Source: Haloarcula japonica DSM 6131 (GTDB lineage: Archaea; Halobacteriota; Halobacteria; Halobacteriales; Haloarculaceae). From it: a stretch of 64,000 nucleotides of DNA. The DNA is taken from NCBI RefSeq assembly GCF_000336635.1, contig NZ_AOLY01000040.1, positions 89,544-153,543 on the forward strand, in the 5' to 3' direction. Of this stretch, positions 35,436 through 44,181 are shown one piece after another. Position 1 is the stretch's first letter; each line of letters opens with the position of its first letter. A program made the position numbers and the translations under genes. The notes under the pieces are model-generated. The model saw only the letters and a program-made list of their open reading frames with translations, did no database searches and had not been told where the DNA came from.

Positions 35436-36647
35436 ATGGGTTCGGAGCCGGGGCCGACACACACGTCGCTAGAGACTCTGCAGGAAGCACTCCAAACGGA
35501 GCGAATCACCTACGTCGATACACTGAACGAGGATATCGGCGCGGTCGTCGAGAGCGCGGACCAGCTCGCCTTCGATTACGTCGTCGGTGATATCTCCGAC
35601 TATGGTGTGTCCTCGAACGACCATGTCCACCTCGATCTGGTCCACGGGGGTTCGACGATCCACTGCGTGCTCTTTGAGTACAAACGATCGACCATCGACA
35701 CCACAATCGAGGATGGGATGCAGGTAGCTGTCAAAGGCTCACTGTCGTATTACGAAGACGGGGGCAACGTTTCCGTCATCATCGAAGACATTGTGGAGGT
35801 CGGTGAGGGTACCTACCAGCAGATCTACGAGCAAAACAGGGAACTGCTGGACTCGGATGGATTGCTCGATCCGGAGCACAAGCAAGCCCTGCCGGACTTC
35901 CCAGAACGAATCGGGATCGCGACCAGTGCGACGAGCGATGCCCGTATGGATGCAATCACCAGTATTCACGAGCGGTATCCCGACGTTGATATCGTCGTCC
36001 AGAACACGAGCGTTCAGGGCGACAACGCGATGATGTCGATCATGGGTGCGATAAGTAAACTCGATGACGACCCGTTGATCGACGTTATCGTTCTTACTCG
36101 TGGTGGTGGGTCCGACAAGCATCTCCGGGTGTTCAACGAAACGCCGCTCTGCCGTGTTATCCACAAAACCGAGACACCAATCGTAGTTGGGGTCGGCCAC
36201 GAGAACGACCGAACACTGGCCGATGAAGTGGCTGACAGACGAGTGATGACACCGACCGAGGTGGGCACCATCGTTCCGGAGCGGACAACACTAGACGCGG
36301 AACTAGAAACGCTCGAAGAGCGTTTCAACACAGCCTACACAGAGACCGTCGAAACGACGCTAGAGATGATGGATTCCCGACTCACCCAAGCCTACAGACG
36401 GACCGTCGAATCCGATCTGTCCTCGTTCGAAGCCGAGCTTGACCGCACATACGACACGCACGTTCGCGATGAACTGACCGATTTCGAGAACCGGCTAGAG
36501 CAAGCACGAACCCAGTACGATCAGCAGCGGAAACGAAAACAGGCGGCCGCAGCCCATCGCCGCCAGCGTCGACGGCTGCTGCTTGTCCTGCTCGCGCTGG
36601 GCCTGCTTGTTGTGGCTCTGCTCCTGTACATTCTGCTTCCACTATGA
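35436..36647 (+). CDS. xseA: Exonuclease VII large subunit, with C-terminal membrane helix
   Basis: A 403-residue large subunit. An N-terminal OB-fold (about 20-125) binds single-stranded DNA. The nuclease core follows, with PERIGIATSATSDARMDA, DVIVLTRGGGSDKHLRVFNE and PIVVGVGHENDRTLADEVADRR. A coiled-coil stretch (about 285-375) precedes a basic patch RRQRRR and a hydrophobic helix (LLLVLLALGLLVVALLLYIL) ending at the C-terminus, unexpected for a cytosolic nuclease. The GAGGAG ribosome site sets the start at 35436. It overlaps xseB by 4 bases. Role: degrading single-stranded DNA in repair or recombination. Confidence 0.88.
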   Translation: MGSEPGPTHTSLETLQEALQTERITYVDTLNEDIGAVVESADQLAFDYVVGDISDYGVSSNDHVHLDLVHGGSTIHCVLFEYKRSTIDTTIEDGMQVAVKGSLSYYEDGGNVSVIIEDIVEVGEGTYQQIYEQNRELLDSDGLLDPEHKQALPDFPERIGIATSATSDARMDAITSIHERYPDVDIVVQNTSVQGDNAMMSIMGAISKLDDDPLIDVIVLTRGGGSDKHLRVFNETPLCRVIHKTETPIVVGVGHENDRTLADEVADRRVMTPTEVGTIVPERTTLDAELETLEERFNTAYTETVETTLEMMDSRLTQAYRRTVESDLSSFEAELDRTYDTHVRDELTDFENRLEQARTQYDQQRKRKQAAAAHRRQRRRLLLVLLALGLLVVALLLYILLPL

Positions 36648-36820
36648 AAGACGAGACAATCGCCGACAAGACCGAGCGGCTCGAACAGATTATCGAACAG
36701 CTCGAAAACGGAGACGTCTCGCTGGAACGGGCGAACGAACTCCATGCTGAGGGAACGGAACTGATCGCCGAACTCGAATCAGAACTAGCTGTTGGTGATG
36801 GCGAGGTTATCGACCGCTGA
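36644..36820 (+). CDS. xseB: Exonuclease VII small subunit (58 aa)
   Basis: A 58-residue small subunit: TERLEQIIEQLENGDVSLERANELHAEG is the XseB two-helix pattern (L-x2-IIxxLExGdxxLexaxxlyeeG). It binds the coiled coil of XseA. The ATG lies inside the xseA stop (ATGA), as usual for this pair. Slightly shorter than bacterial XseB (about 75-80 residues). Confidence 0.88.
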   Translation: MKDETIADKTERLEQIIEQLENGDVSLERANELHAEGTELIAELESELAVGDGEVIDR

Positions 36821-36906
36821 AGCCAGGTTGTGACTGTGTTGTGCTGTGGGACCCCTCTCCACGAAACCGCCCGAGAAGTACACTTCAGGCACAGCCTCCG
36901 TTCCGA

Positions 36907-37155
36907 TTAATTCGTCAGCCAGCCGAGTGAGTCATTGTGTTGCCGGAGATACGTTGGCGCGACGTTGCCGTACAGTTGGGGGACTGACTCACCAGTTCGG
37001 TCGACGATTGTCTGTTCCAGCAGGTCACTGTCGGTCTCGGAGTCAGGACTGACGTGCAGCCGATAGTTGCGGCCGATAGTGAATAGTTCGGGGTCGAAGG
37101 CTGCGTGGTGAATCTTGCTGAGTGGCAGGACATTGGTGGGACCGCCCGAGTCTGT
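36907..37155 (-). pseudogene. HNH endonuclease, C-terminal fragment
   Basis: The minus strand reads GGPTNVLPLSKIHHAAFDPELF, then NYRLHVSPDSE and ends LGWLTN at 36907. The N and H of the HNH fold (TNVLPLSKIHHAAFD) are visible, as in restriction-type HNH nucleases. The first part of the gene, including the first His and the rest of the zinc site, is absent. The frame continues upstream without a recognisable start. Probably a decayed defence or mobile nuclease. Confidence 0.6.
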
Positions 37156-37233
37156 GGCTAGTCGCCTCAGCCGCTTCTGAATCCGGTGAGAAGACCGACA
37201 GTAATAATTTTGCTTGTAATAACCCAGAAATAG

Positions 37234-38448
37234 ATGCCCTCCACACGACGTCGCTTTCTCGGATTAGCCGCCTTGGGAGTTACCGGTTCAGCCGGCTTCA
37301 CGTCTCTCGATACGCGGGCGTACACTGGTAGTCAATCACCCACCGACTGGCCGATGGGCCGATACGATCCTCCCGGAACCGGGTACAACCCCACAGTATC
37401 AGGTCCAAAGGACAATGTGGCAGTTGCGTGGACACACAGGGCACCGGATTGGTTTCGGGGGAGTACCCAACCGATCCGTCGCGGGAAGACGCTATACGTC
37501 GGTGGCAACGGGCTGCTTGCGCTCGATACCGAGACTGGAAAACGACGATTCAGCTTCCAGGGGCCGTATCACTCAAGTCCAGCAATCGCCCCAGCCTCAA
37601 GCTATCAGACAAAGACACTCGGTATAGCCGGTTTAGCTGGTATTTACGGGCTTAACGCGAATGGCGGATGGGAACTCCCCTTCACAGATATGAGCGTAGG
37701 TGGCGAGCGATGGACAGGACCACAGTCGTCCAGGCCCGGTTTCTTCGGGCCGGCCGAGTCAACAACTCCAGTCACTGTGAACGGGACGATATACACGGCA
37801 CTACCTGGGACGAACTCGGTCGTAGCACTGAATCCGAACAATGGGAAAGTTCTATGGCAGCGAACGCATCACAAAGACGAGTCGGTCAGCGGGATGTTCA
37901 ACAGACCCGCGGTAGACGACGGCATCGTGTTTGTCACCGCGTGGCCCCAACAGGCCACTGCGTATCGTGCCGATACTGGTGAGCAACACTGGCACCGTGA
38001 ACTCGAAGAAATGACAGTTCTGCCGCCAGTGGCGACAGACGAGGGCGTCGTCATTCCGACGCGTGAGTCAGTTCAGTTGCGTGCCCGATCCGATGGTGCG
38101 CTCCTGTGGGAACGCAACCTCGACGGGAATGTGACCGACAGCACGCCAGCAGTAGCCGACGGGACGATATTCGTTGCCGATGAGCGGGAGTCACTGTACG
38201 CGCTCTCGCTGGCAACGGGCGAGACACGGTGGACAGTTCCGTTCGACGGAAAAACGACGCCGGTTGTCGCTGACGGTCGCGTCTACGCTGTGGACTCACT
38301 CTGGGCACTGGAGGCGTTCGACGTCGCCACGGGTGAGAAACAGTTCGAGTACCATCCTTCGGAAGTACCTCTCTCCCCACCGATGGTCGGGGATGGTATG
38401 CTGTATCTGGCGAATCGTGGCCGAGTTCTCGCACTGGAGGAAGCATAA
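37234..38448 (+). CDS. Secreted PQQ-type beta-propeller protein
   Basis: A 404-residue protein with a twin-arginine signal (STRRRFLGLAALG) and no lipobox; it is likely exported folded. Repeated blades carry the motif ALDTETGKxRF / ALNPNNGKVLW / LSLATGETRW / AFDVATGEKQF, typical of PQQ-like (BamB-like) propellers. Metal- or quinone-binding residues of true quinoprotein dehydrogenases are not evident, so a scaffold or binding role is more likely. Its stop shares one base with the start of the next membrane-protein gene, so the two are translated together and perhaps work together. Confidence 0.82.
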   Translation: MPSTRRRFLGLAALGVTGSAGFTSLDTRAYTGSQSPTDWPMGRYDPPGTGYNPTVSGPKDNVAVAWTHRAPDWFRGSTQPIRRGKTLYVGGNGLLALDTETGKRRFSFQGPYHSSPAIAPASSYQTKTLGIAGLAGIYGLNANGGWELPFTDMSVGGERWTGPQSSRPGFFGPAESTTPVTVNGTIYTALPGTNSVVALNPNNGKVLWQRTHHKDESVSGMFNRPAVDDGIVFVTAWPQQATAYRADTGEQHWHRELEEMTVLPPVATDEGVVIPTRESVQLRARSDGALLWERNLDGNVTDSTPAVADGTIFVADERESLYALSLATGETRWTVPFDGKTTPVVADGRVYAVDSLWALEAFDVATGEKQFEYHPSEVPLSPPMVGDGMLYLANRGRVLALEEA

Positions 38449-39299
38449 TGCCCGGAAACGAGGAGGCTGGAAACGAGACGGTGTCTTCACTTGGACACTC
38501 GTCCCCGACGACTCAACTGTCTACCCTGGGCGTGCTCAAGTCTGCGCTCGGGTGCATTCGTCGCGACCCTGTGCTCGCTGTCCCATTCGCTGTCGTCGGT
38601 ATGCTGGTTGCACTCGTCGACTGGCTTCGCCAGCACGATTCGGTTCCAGCGGTGCCGACCGACGCACTGGGTCAATCGGTCAGTGTCACCTACTCAGTGT
38701 TCCCGCAGGGTACTACACGAACGGTCCGCCACGTTGGTGCGCTGGTCGACCTCGAAACACGGTATCTCCTCTGGGCTGTCGGGCTTGAAGTCCTCGTTCC
38801 ACTCGCTGTCGGAATCGCCGGTTGGGTGACGATTACACGAGTACTCGATACGCACTCTGGCCCCCGTGCGTTGAGCAGGTATATCGCACTGGCTGCGGTC
38901 GTCTCCATCCCGAAGCTGTTGGGCGGTTTCTCGGTAGATATCCCTGGTTTCCTGTTCGGACTGCTGCTGTTGGCGGTGGCTCTGTTCGTCCTGACCCGTC
39001 TGTTCCTGCTCCCTGCGTTGCTAGTCACTGGCAGTAGCTTTGTGACGGCGCTCAGGCAGAGCTATCATCGAGCACGGGGGCAGGGCATGACCATCGCCGG
39101 TCTCATCGTCCTTATTGGCCTCGCCTACTGGGGCCTCGCGACCGTACCGGTCGCCGGCGGCTTTCTGAGTACTGCAGTAGTGGCACCGATCCACGCGGTT
39201 GCGATCGGAACCGTCTTTTCGACCGGCTCCGGTGAGACACCCTCAATCCCAGCCGACCATATCGCATCGAGAGACACACGCTCAGACGAGAGCCAGTAA
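38448..39299 (+). CDS. Multi-spanning membrane protein (283 aa)
   Basis: A 283-residue protein with about six hydrophobic segments, polar ends and no enzyme motif that I recognise. The layout (RRDPVLAVPFAVVGML at the start, paired helices around GGFSVDIPGFLFGLLLLAVALFVL, C-terminal polar tail) resembles haloarchaeal DUF7847-type proteins, as does the shorter protein at 43060. Coupled to the secreted propeller gene by a one-base overlap, so it could be its membrane anchor or export partner. Confidence 0.75.
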   Translation: MPGNEEAGNETVSSLGHSSPTTQLSTLGVLKSALGCIRRDPVLAVPFAVVGMLVALVDWLRQHDSVPAVPTDALGQSVSVTYSVFPQGTTRTVRHVGALVDLETRYLLWAVGLEVLVPLAVGIAGWVTITRVLDTHSGPRALSRYIALAAVVSIPKLLGGFSVDIPGFLFGLLLLAVALFVLTRLFLLPALLVTGSSFVTALRQSYHRARGQGMTIAGLIVLIGLAYWGLATVPVAGGFLSTAVVAPIHAVAIGTVFSTGSGETPSIPADHIASRDTRSDESQ

Positions 39300-39335
39300 C
39301 GGCGTTCGCGTGGTCTCTCTTGTAACCAGTCATCA

Positions 39336-39833
39336 TCAAGCACAGAGTGAGCTACCACTGATTCCTCCATCTTCCTTGAAGGTCACACTGTGTTTCTGAC
39401 CAGTTCGGGGACACGTCCGCATTCTTGTATAGACGTGTGTCTCGTTATCGGAGATCTTCTCGCCGAGGTACACCGTCACATCCCCACGCGCCCACCCATC
39501 AATCGTGGTCGTCACCGTCTCGCCGGGAGCGACGGTGATCTGTTGTATGGGGACCCCATCGTCAGCGAATGTGACGTTTCGATCCCCATCCGGCCAGACC
39601 AACTGCGAGAGCGTCTTGAGCCTGCGTTCGCCATCTCTGGTCGTGACCTCGAAATTCATGTACATCGCCTGCTCGCTGCTTTCGACAGTGTACGCTGACA
39701 GTTGATACGCTGTCGTGTCGTTATTTTCAACAGTCAGTGTGGGTTGGACGGATCCAAAGACGGTATCATACTGGACATAGCCAAGCACAAGCGCCGATCC
39801 GAGAAGGAGCGCGATCATTCGACGGGAAACCAT
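39336..39833 (-). CDS. Membrane-anchored exported protein (165 aa)
   Basis: A 165-residue protein with one N-terminal hydrophobic helix (MIALLLGSALVLGYV) followed by an extracellular beta-rich part (TLTVENNDTTAYQLSAYTV, VAPGETVTTTIDGWARGDVTVYLG). This resembles an Ig-like or fasciclin-free small domain; no family is assigned. Convergent with the membrane protein at 38448, 36 bases from it. Two late cysteines (RTCPRT, SSLCA) might form a disulfide. Confidence 0.65.
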   Translation of the reverse strand: MVSRRMIALLLGSALVLGYVQYDTVFGSVQPTLTVENNDTTAYQLSAYTVESSEQAMYMNFEVTTRDGERRLKTLSQLVWPDGDRNVTFADDGVPIQQITVAPGETVTTTIDGWARGDVTVYLGEKISDNETHVYTRMRTCPRTGQKHSVTFKEDGGISGSSLCA

Positions 39834-40200
39834 CCGTAGGATTGTGTTCCAACAGGAAACAGAATATCATTCCGATTGTCTCATCCGGATGTCACGCCGG
39901 AGTTGACAAATCAAGACCGAACCAGCGATTCGGATCGAGATTGCTGCTGACGGGCAAGGGATTCCCGCAGAAAACGGGACGTATTACCGCTGAGGAAGAT
40001 ACGGCCCTCGAACACAGTACTGGTAGGGATTGTACTGATTTGCTGGACTGTCTCCGTACTCGATGTGACAGTCGAACGAACGGATGACTTCTTCCTCCCA
40101 TGCTAAATCAGGAACGCAGCCGATCATGTGCGTTCTGTCTGTCCCCGTAATGTCGATAAACTCACATGGATTTAATACACTTCAGTGACAATTGTGCGGT
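39834..40200. other. Intergenic stretch, nothing seen
   Basis: About 370 bases without a supportable gene, repeat or structured element. The last 40 bases before 40201 are AT-rich and may hold the promoter of the next gene. Confidence 0.5.
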
Positions 40201-40608
40201 ATGGTTGCTCAATCGACACAACGACAAGACTCGTTTTTTACGCTTCCATCGCATCCAGTGGGATACCTCGCAATCGTAGCCACGCTTACCACTGCTGGCA
40301 TCCACTTACTGCTCGGCCCACGTGTCATGGGATTCAGTCAGACATTAGGGACGCTGTTTATTCTGAATGGACTTGGATTTCTTGGCGGGGTCCTCCTATA
40401 CAGTAGCCGATACTGGCGACCCGAGCTGTACCTTGTCGCTGCGGGATACGCCATTGTCACTATTCTCGCACTGTTTGCGTTCCAGGGGTTCAGCTTTGAC
40501 GCGTTCTATATGCAGGGGAACCTGAATCCGCTTGCTGTCGCGGCGAAGGTAGCTGAGGCTATCCTCGCCCTCTGTGCCGTCTACTTATATAGAACATCAG
40601 CTCCATGA
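40201..40608 (+). CDS. Four-helix membrane protein (135 aa)
   Basis: A 135-residue protein with four hydrophobic segments (VGYLAIVATLTTAGIHLLLG, LGTLFILNGLGFLGGVLLY, YLVAAGYAIVTILALFAF, AKVAEAILALCAVYLY) and little else. It resembles small haloarchaeal membrane proteins of unknown function (DUF7475-like). I start at the ATG 40201 rather than GTG 40192. It stands alone, so context gives no clue. Confidence 0.7.
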   Translation: MVAQSTQRQDSFFTLPSHPVGYLAIVATLTTAGIHLLLGPRVMGFSQTLGTLFILNGLGFLGGVLLYSSRYWRPELYLVAAGYAIVTILALFAFQGFSFDAFYMQGNLNPLAVAAKVAEAILALCAVYLYRTSAP

Positions 40609-40957
40609 GAAGGCCATATTGATCGTCCATAGAGTTCCGCTACGGGAGTAAACCCTTCAACGATATACTGTTTTCAAGGCTATCAAAGAATTTGTGACCG
40701 TCTCAACCGAGGGATTGGTTCAAATTTGGGGTGACGTTCGTCGTCTTCAATCGAGTAATACTGTAGTGGCACCGATTCGGGGAGAGCACGTAGCATGTGA
40801 GTAAAATATCAACAATCATATGAATAGACAGATAGACAGATGTCCCTTCTATTGGCTCTGGTGTTGGATACGCTCCGTCAATCGGCTTTCTTGCTCTCAA
40901 AGTCATCGTCGACTCCGAGAGTAACAAAAATAAGTGTCGCGACTGGTCTGGACAGGT
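40609..40957. other. Intergenic stretch with leaderless promoter
   Basis: About 350 bases without a gene. AAAAATAAG at 40926-40934 lies 24-32 bases before the acetyltransferase ATG and is its likely TATA box. The rest shows nothing I can support. Confidence 0.5.
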
Positions 40958-41476
40958 ATGGAGATCGTGGAGCTCTCAGCAAACGAGCCTGCTGTCCGGC
41001 GCTTTATCGAGGAGCTCTGGCTACCGTACTACCGCGAACTCGAGGCGACTGTCGATGCCTTCTTACTCGCCGACGATGTCGACCTCGTCGCGGAGGAACT
41101 TCCGTTCCGCGTCAATCGCCTTGACTCGGAGGAGTACCGAACGTGGCTCGCCGTCGATGGATTCACTGACGGTACTCCTCTCGCCGATGTCGATGGTGAG
41201 TTTGCCGGGTATATCGCGGCCGAAATCGACGAAGCGCCGAGTGTCTTCGACCGCCCCGACCGACTGTTCATCTGTGATATCTACGTTCACGAACCGTATC
41301 GCGGAACCGGACTGGCTGACGACCTGTTCGACCGTATCAGAGACTGGGCACGCGATGCCGGGTGCGAGGAGTTCAGCCTCGATCCACACGTAGACAACGA
41401 CCGAGCCATCGCTTTCTACGAAAAGCTCGGGTTCGAAAGGACACAGTATCACATGGTGGCTAGCGTAGACGACTAA
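40958..41476 (+). CDS. GNAT-family N-acetyltransferase
   Basis: A 172-residue acetyltransferase. The acetyl-CoA loop is ICDIYVHEPYRGTGLADDLFD (motif A, with R-G-x-G-L-A) and the late strand is NDRAIAFYEKLGFERTQYHM, both standard for the family. It transfers an acetyl group from acetyl-CoA to an amine; the target (small molecule or protein N-terminus) cannot be read. The ATG at 40958 has a leaderless TATA box about 27 bases upstream, which decides it over an upstream in-frame start at 40934. It stands alone. Confidence 0.88.
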   Translation: MEIVELSANEPAVRRFIEELWLPYYRELEATVDAFLLADDVDLVAEELPFRVNRLDSEEYRTWLAVDGFTDGTPLADVDGEFAGYIAAEIDEAPSVFDRPDRLFICDIYVHEPYRGTGLADDLFDRIRDWARDAGCEEFSLDPHVDNDRAIAFYEKLGFERTQYHMVASVDD

Positions 41477-41655
41477 TATCATTTTACAAATAACAGAATA
41501 GTGGTATTTTCACTTGCTATCTATAGCTGCCTGAGAGTAATGTCTCTTTTAATCCGCTCAGTCCCGACTGTTCTAATGAAGTTATTCGAGGGTGTACTCG
41601 ACCCAGTCTGACGGCTGTCGACACTGAATAGTACCGGGCGGCAGAGTATAACTTC

Positions 41656-41780
41656 TCAGTAATCTAAACAGTCGCTACAACGGCTGGCCCCAGGTGACGC
41701 TGGTGTATCGCACTCTACACAGGTATCGACAGCAATGGTCGCTGCCGAACCCGAGTTAGAGTTTTGTGTAAAACGTGCTC
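41656..41780 (-). pseudogene. Possible zinc-finger gene remnant
   Basis: The minus strand reads AATIAVDTCVECDTPASPGASR, truncated here for length, and ends CSDCLDY before a stop at 41656. Two CxxC pairs about 12 residues apart look like the end of a small haloarchaeal zinc protein. An in-frame stop lies about 40 codons upstream with no ATG between, so a start is missing. Confidence 0.35.
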
Positions 41781-42106
41781 AGAGCCACTGAAGCATATCA
41801 ATAAGCATCGCTCTCTAACTATCTGAAGTCATTTATGGATAATCTAATGAATAGGATAGTGCCAGCTGTACCACATCGACGCTGGTAATAACATCGCCGA
41901 TGTATCGAGCGGCGGTCTCGCGGGAGGGGGGAAGGGACGGGTACTGACATTCTTCGCCACTGTTCTGATGACATTCACTCGCGCCATGCTGAGACACCTG
42001 CAGGTCTCTGTGATCACTCACATTTGACCGGAGACGCCAATAGTGACAGCAACAGTGCTAACAATCGGACGAATACGATACAACCTTTGCCGTTCTTTGG
42101 AGGGAA

Positions 42107-42840
42107 AATGGTGGGCTGCAATGGGCACCTTGCGTAGCGCCCACCATTCTGCATGTCAGAGGCACGGCTGGGTTCTGGACCCGAGAAACCCAGTCAGATG
42201 ACCAGCAGTCAGGGGAGCTCGAAGCGGGGACCAGAACCCATTCGGATGTGACATACGCCTCATAAATATCCTTTTTGGAACCACGATACCAAATGCCATG
42301 TTTCCATTCACCTGCGATAATAGCCAGCCCTACACCGTACCGATGTTTCCATTGGCGTACGCGCTTGGACGTACAACAATACCCTTAGATCAGCTGTGTC
42401 CACTAGCAGATTGGTGGTTGCTAGGGGTTGGAGAAACGGTATGCAACCCACCATCCGAAGTTGTCTACTTCGACGACGGGCTCTAGCCCTGCACCAATCG
42501 ATGGGATGGGTGAATCCAATGAAATTGGACAGGGCACAAAACCTACTTGATGCTGACATGAGTGGTCACGAAAACATCTGTGATATCATCGCTGTCTGTC
42601 GGTTTTCGCTGTATCACAGCTCACTCAACAATGAAGTTCAATTAGACACTGACACGCTTGTACGACTCTTGGGTCCAAGCAGCACAGGATGGGAGAGATG
42701 ATGTGCAGTTGGGGGGAGCGGCGTGCTACACACCATTGGAAGTCGTCATCCACGACAGCGGGTTCTGGATCCGGGCCAATCGGTGAATCGGATACGATTC
42801 AGGGGGAAGTGGAGTGGGGACCAGAACCTAACTAACCGGT
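42107..42840 (+). repeat. Three diverged ~140-base repeats at ~300-base spacing
   Basis: Units begin near 42107, 42411 and 42707. Each has a GGTGG...CCACC-type hairpin (perfect AATGGTGGGC/GCCCACCATT in unit 1) followed by a GGGTTCTGG-like segment. Units 1 and 3 end with GGGGACCAGAACC, which pairs with GGTTCTGG some 60-70 bases earlier. Units 2 and 3 align over about 70 bases around CACCAT..GAAGT.GTC. The spacers between units do not match. Could be structured RNAs, a non-autonomous mobile element, or decayed coding repeats. Confidence 0.45.
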
Positions 42841-43059
42841 ATGTGCTTGGTATCAAAAAAACTTACCACTCAGTTTGATAGTCTACCAATCCGACAGCTA
42901 CTGCGGTTCCACCGTCACCACCAGAAGGTGGCCCGATGCCTACCCAACCGAGCGTTGGCGAGATCGGGACTCGTCGCCTGTTCTCCCGTTCAAAATGCTT
43001 AAATCTGATTTTGATACTACGCTCGGCCTAATACGCGACGACCGTAATTCGGGAATGCA

Positions 43060-43383
43060 ATGGTGACAGTCTCCGCATTCAAAGATGGATCCGCTGCCCT
43101 CCGGGAAAACCCGATCCTGTTCGTCGCCGGCCTCCTCCTCGGGGCCGTAAGTCAGCTCCAGTACGTGGACCACCTGATCGAATCACCACTACTATCGGCG
43201 GGTGTCTCGCTCGTATGGCTCATTGTGTTCCCGCTCGTTCTTGGTGGCTTCATCGGAACCGCTCAGGCCGCGATTGAAGGATTTGACCCGCCGCTCACCC
43301 AGTTTTTCATTGAAGCGCGGACACACTACTTCCCGCTTCTGCTTGCAACTGTGTTGTACGTACCTCAAGAGATTGTCTCGTAA
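43060..43383 (+). CDS. Short membrane protein, possibly 3'-truncated (107 aa)
   Basis: A 107-residue protein with three hydrophobic stretches (NPILFVAGLLLGAVSQL, SAGVSLVWLIVFPLVLGGFIG, YFPLLLATVLYVPQ). The start KDGSAALRENPILFVAG resembles the opening of DUF7847-type haloarchaeal membrane proteins, which are about 250-280 residues (compare 38448-39299). Here a stop ends the frame after the third segment and the following 110 bases do not continue the family, so it may be a truncated gene. Confidence 0.55.
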   Translation: MVTVSAFKDGSAALRENPILFVAGLLLGAVSQLQYVDHLIESPLLSAGVSLVWLIVFPLVLGGFIGTAQAAIEGFDPPLTQFFIEARTHYFPLLLATVLYVPQEIVS

Positions 43384-43497
43384 ACGCAGTTCTCCAGACA
43401 GAAACAGGACAGGACTTAGAGGGCCAGACAGCACAGCGGCTTCATTTGTTTTGGATACGCTCCGTTGGATCAACTCCTCAACATGCGTTCGGAGTGA

Positions 43498-43785
43498 TCA
43501 CTCGATTTCTAACTGACTACTTCCGCCGCCTTCCTCGCTATCATTTTCGTCCCATTCGAGTTCGAATTCGACACTTAATTCAGTCATATTGTCTGCCGGC
43601 CCTTCACGTTCGGCTTTGACCTCGAAGGTCGGTCGGGCAGGGGGAGTTAGCGTTACAGACTCGGAGCCCGCTTTCAGATTGATAGCGTTTCCGGTGTCGA
43701 GATTATCGGCAACTTTCCGGAGGTACGATGCGATCTCTTCTCGGCTCTGGTCACTTTCTGACTTGAACAGGACTTCTTCGGGCAT
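43498..43785 (-). CDS. amphi-Trp domain protein
   Basis: A 95-residue protein matching the amphi-Trp domain: EVLFKSESDQSREEIASYLRKVADNL, then ARPTFEVKAEREG and FELEWDEN, with the conserved late Trp. These small acidic proteins are common in haloarchaea and in some bacteria; their role is not established. The C-terminus is an acidic and Gly/Ser tail. Convergent with the membrane-protein fragment at 43060. Confidence 0.85.
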   Translation of the reverse strand: MPEEVLFKSESDQSREEIASYLRKVADNLDTGNAINLKAGSESVTLTPPARPTFEVKAEREGPADNMTELSVEFELEWDENDSEEGGGSSQLEIE

Positions 43786-43995
43786 ACGAGAAGTGCTACA
43801 CAGCCAGTTACAATAAACCCGTCCGCCGTCTGACTACACTGAGACAGTTTCGATGGTCCTTCTCGAACCAGTTGGTGGACTTGGCAGCACACATCAGAAA
43901 AAATCTCGTCTCTTCTCAGCGCTGTACGATTGTCTTAGCGCTGAAACATCTATAGTCTGACGGCCAAGTGATGACAGAGCTTCCGTTTCATGGAC

Positions 43996-44181
43996 TTGAT
44001 CTCGGCAGAGTCTATTTTCCGGCGGGGGGAGACAGGCCACGTGAAATCAACCGGTTCCGGGTTTGGGCTCTTCTTTGTTGATTCGATGGTCGAAGAATAC
44101 GGCGGCACCGTCTGGGTTGAGGACAACGAACCGACGGGTGCGGTATTCGTCATCGAACTACCGCTCCCGGAGGCACAATGA
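43996..44181 (+). pseudogene. Histidine kinase, C-terminal ATPase fragment
   Basis: Reads AESIFRRGETG, then STGSGFGLFFVDSMVEEYGG and GAVFVIELPLP. These are the F and G2 boxes of a histidine-kinase HATPase domain. The N box, dimerisation helix and sensor part are missing: upstream sequence does not continue the family and contains no alternative frame. The stop overlaps the next gene's ATG (ATGA), the remains of a kinase-regulator operon. Confidence 0.75.

Larger units (their letters stand above)
41477..43059. other. 1.6-kb gene-poor region
   Basis: No confident gene. It holds a possible zinc-finger relic at 41656-41780, three diverged repeats at 42107-42840 and short AT-rich patches. Open frames at 42298 and 42396 overlap the repeats and have no recognised motif. 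Probably a graveyard of small genes or elements. Confidence 0.5.

Noticed and set aside
42298-42701. Frames at 42298-42486 and 42396-42701 as genes
   Set aside because: They overlap the diverged repeats, are in conflicting frames and show no motif or promoter.
40861-43470. Shared 15-mer TTGGATACGCTCCGT at about 40864 and 43451 as an insertion-sequence end
   Set aside because: Flanking bases do not match and there is no transposase between; probably chance or a very old relic.
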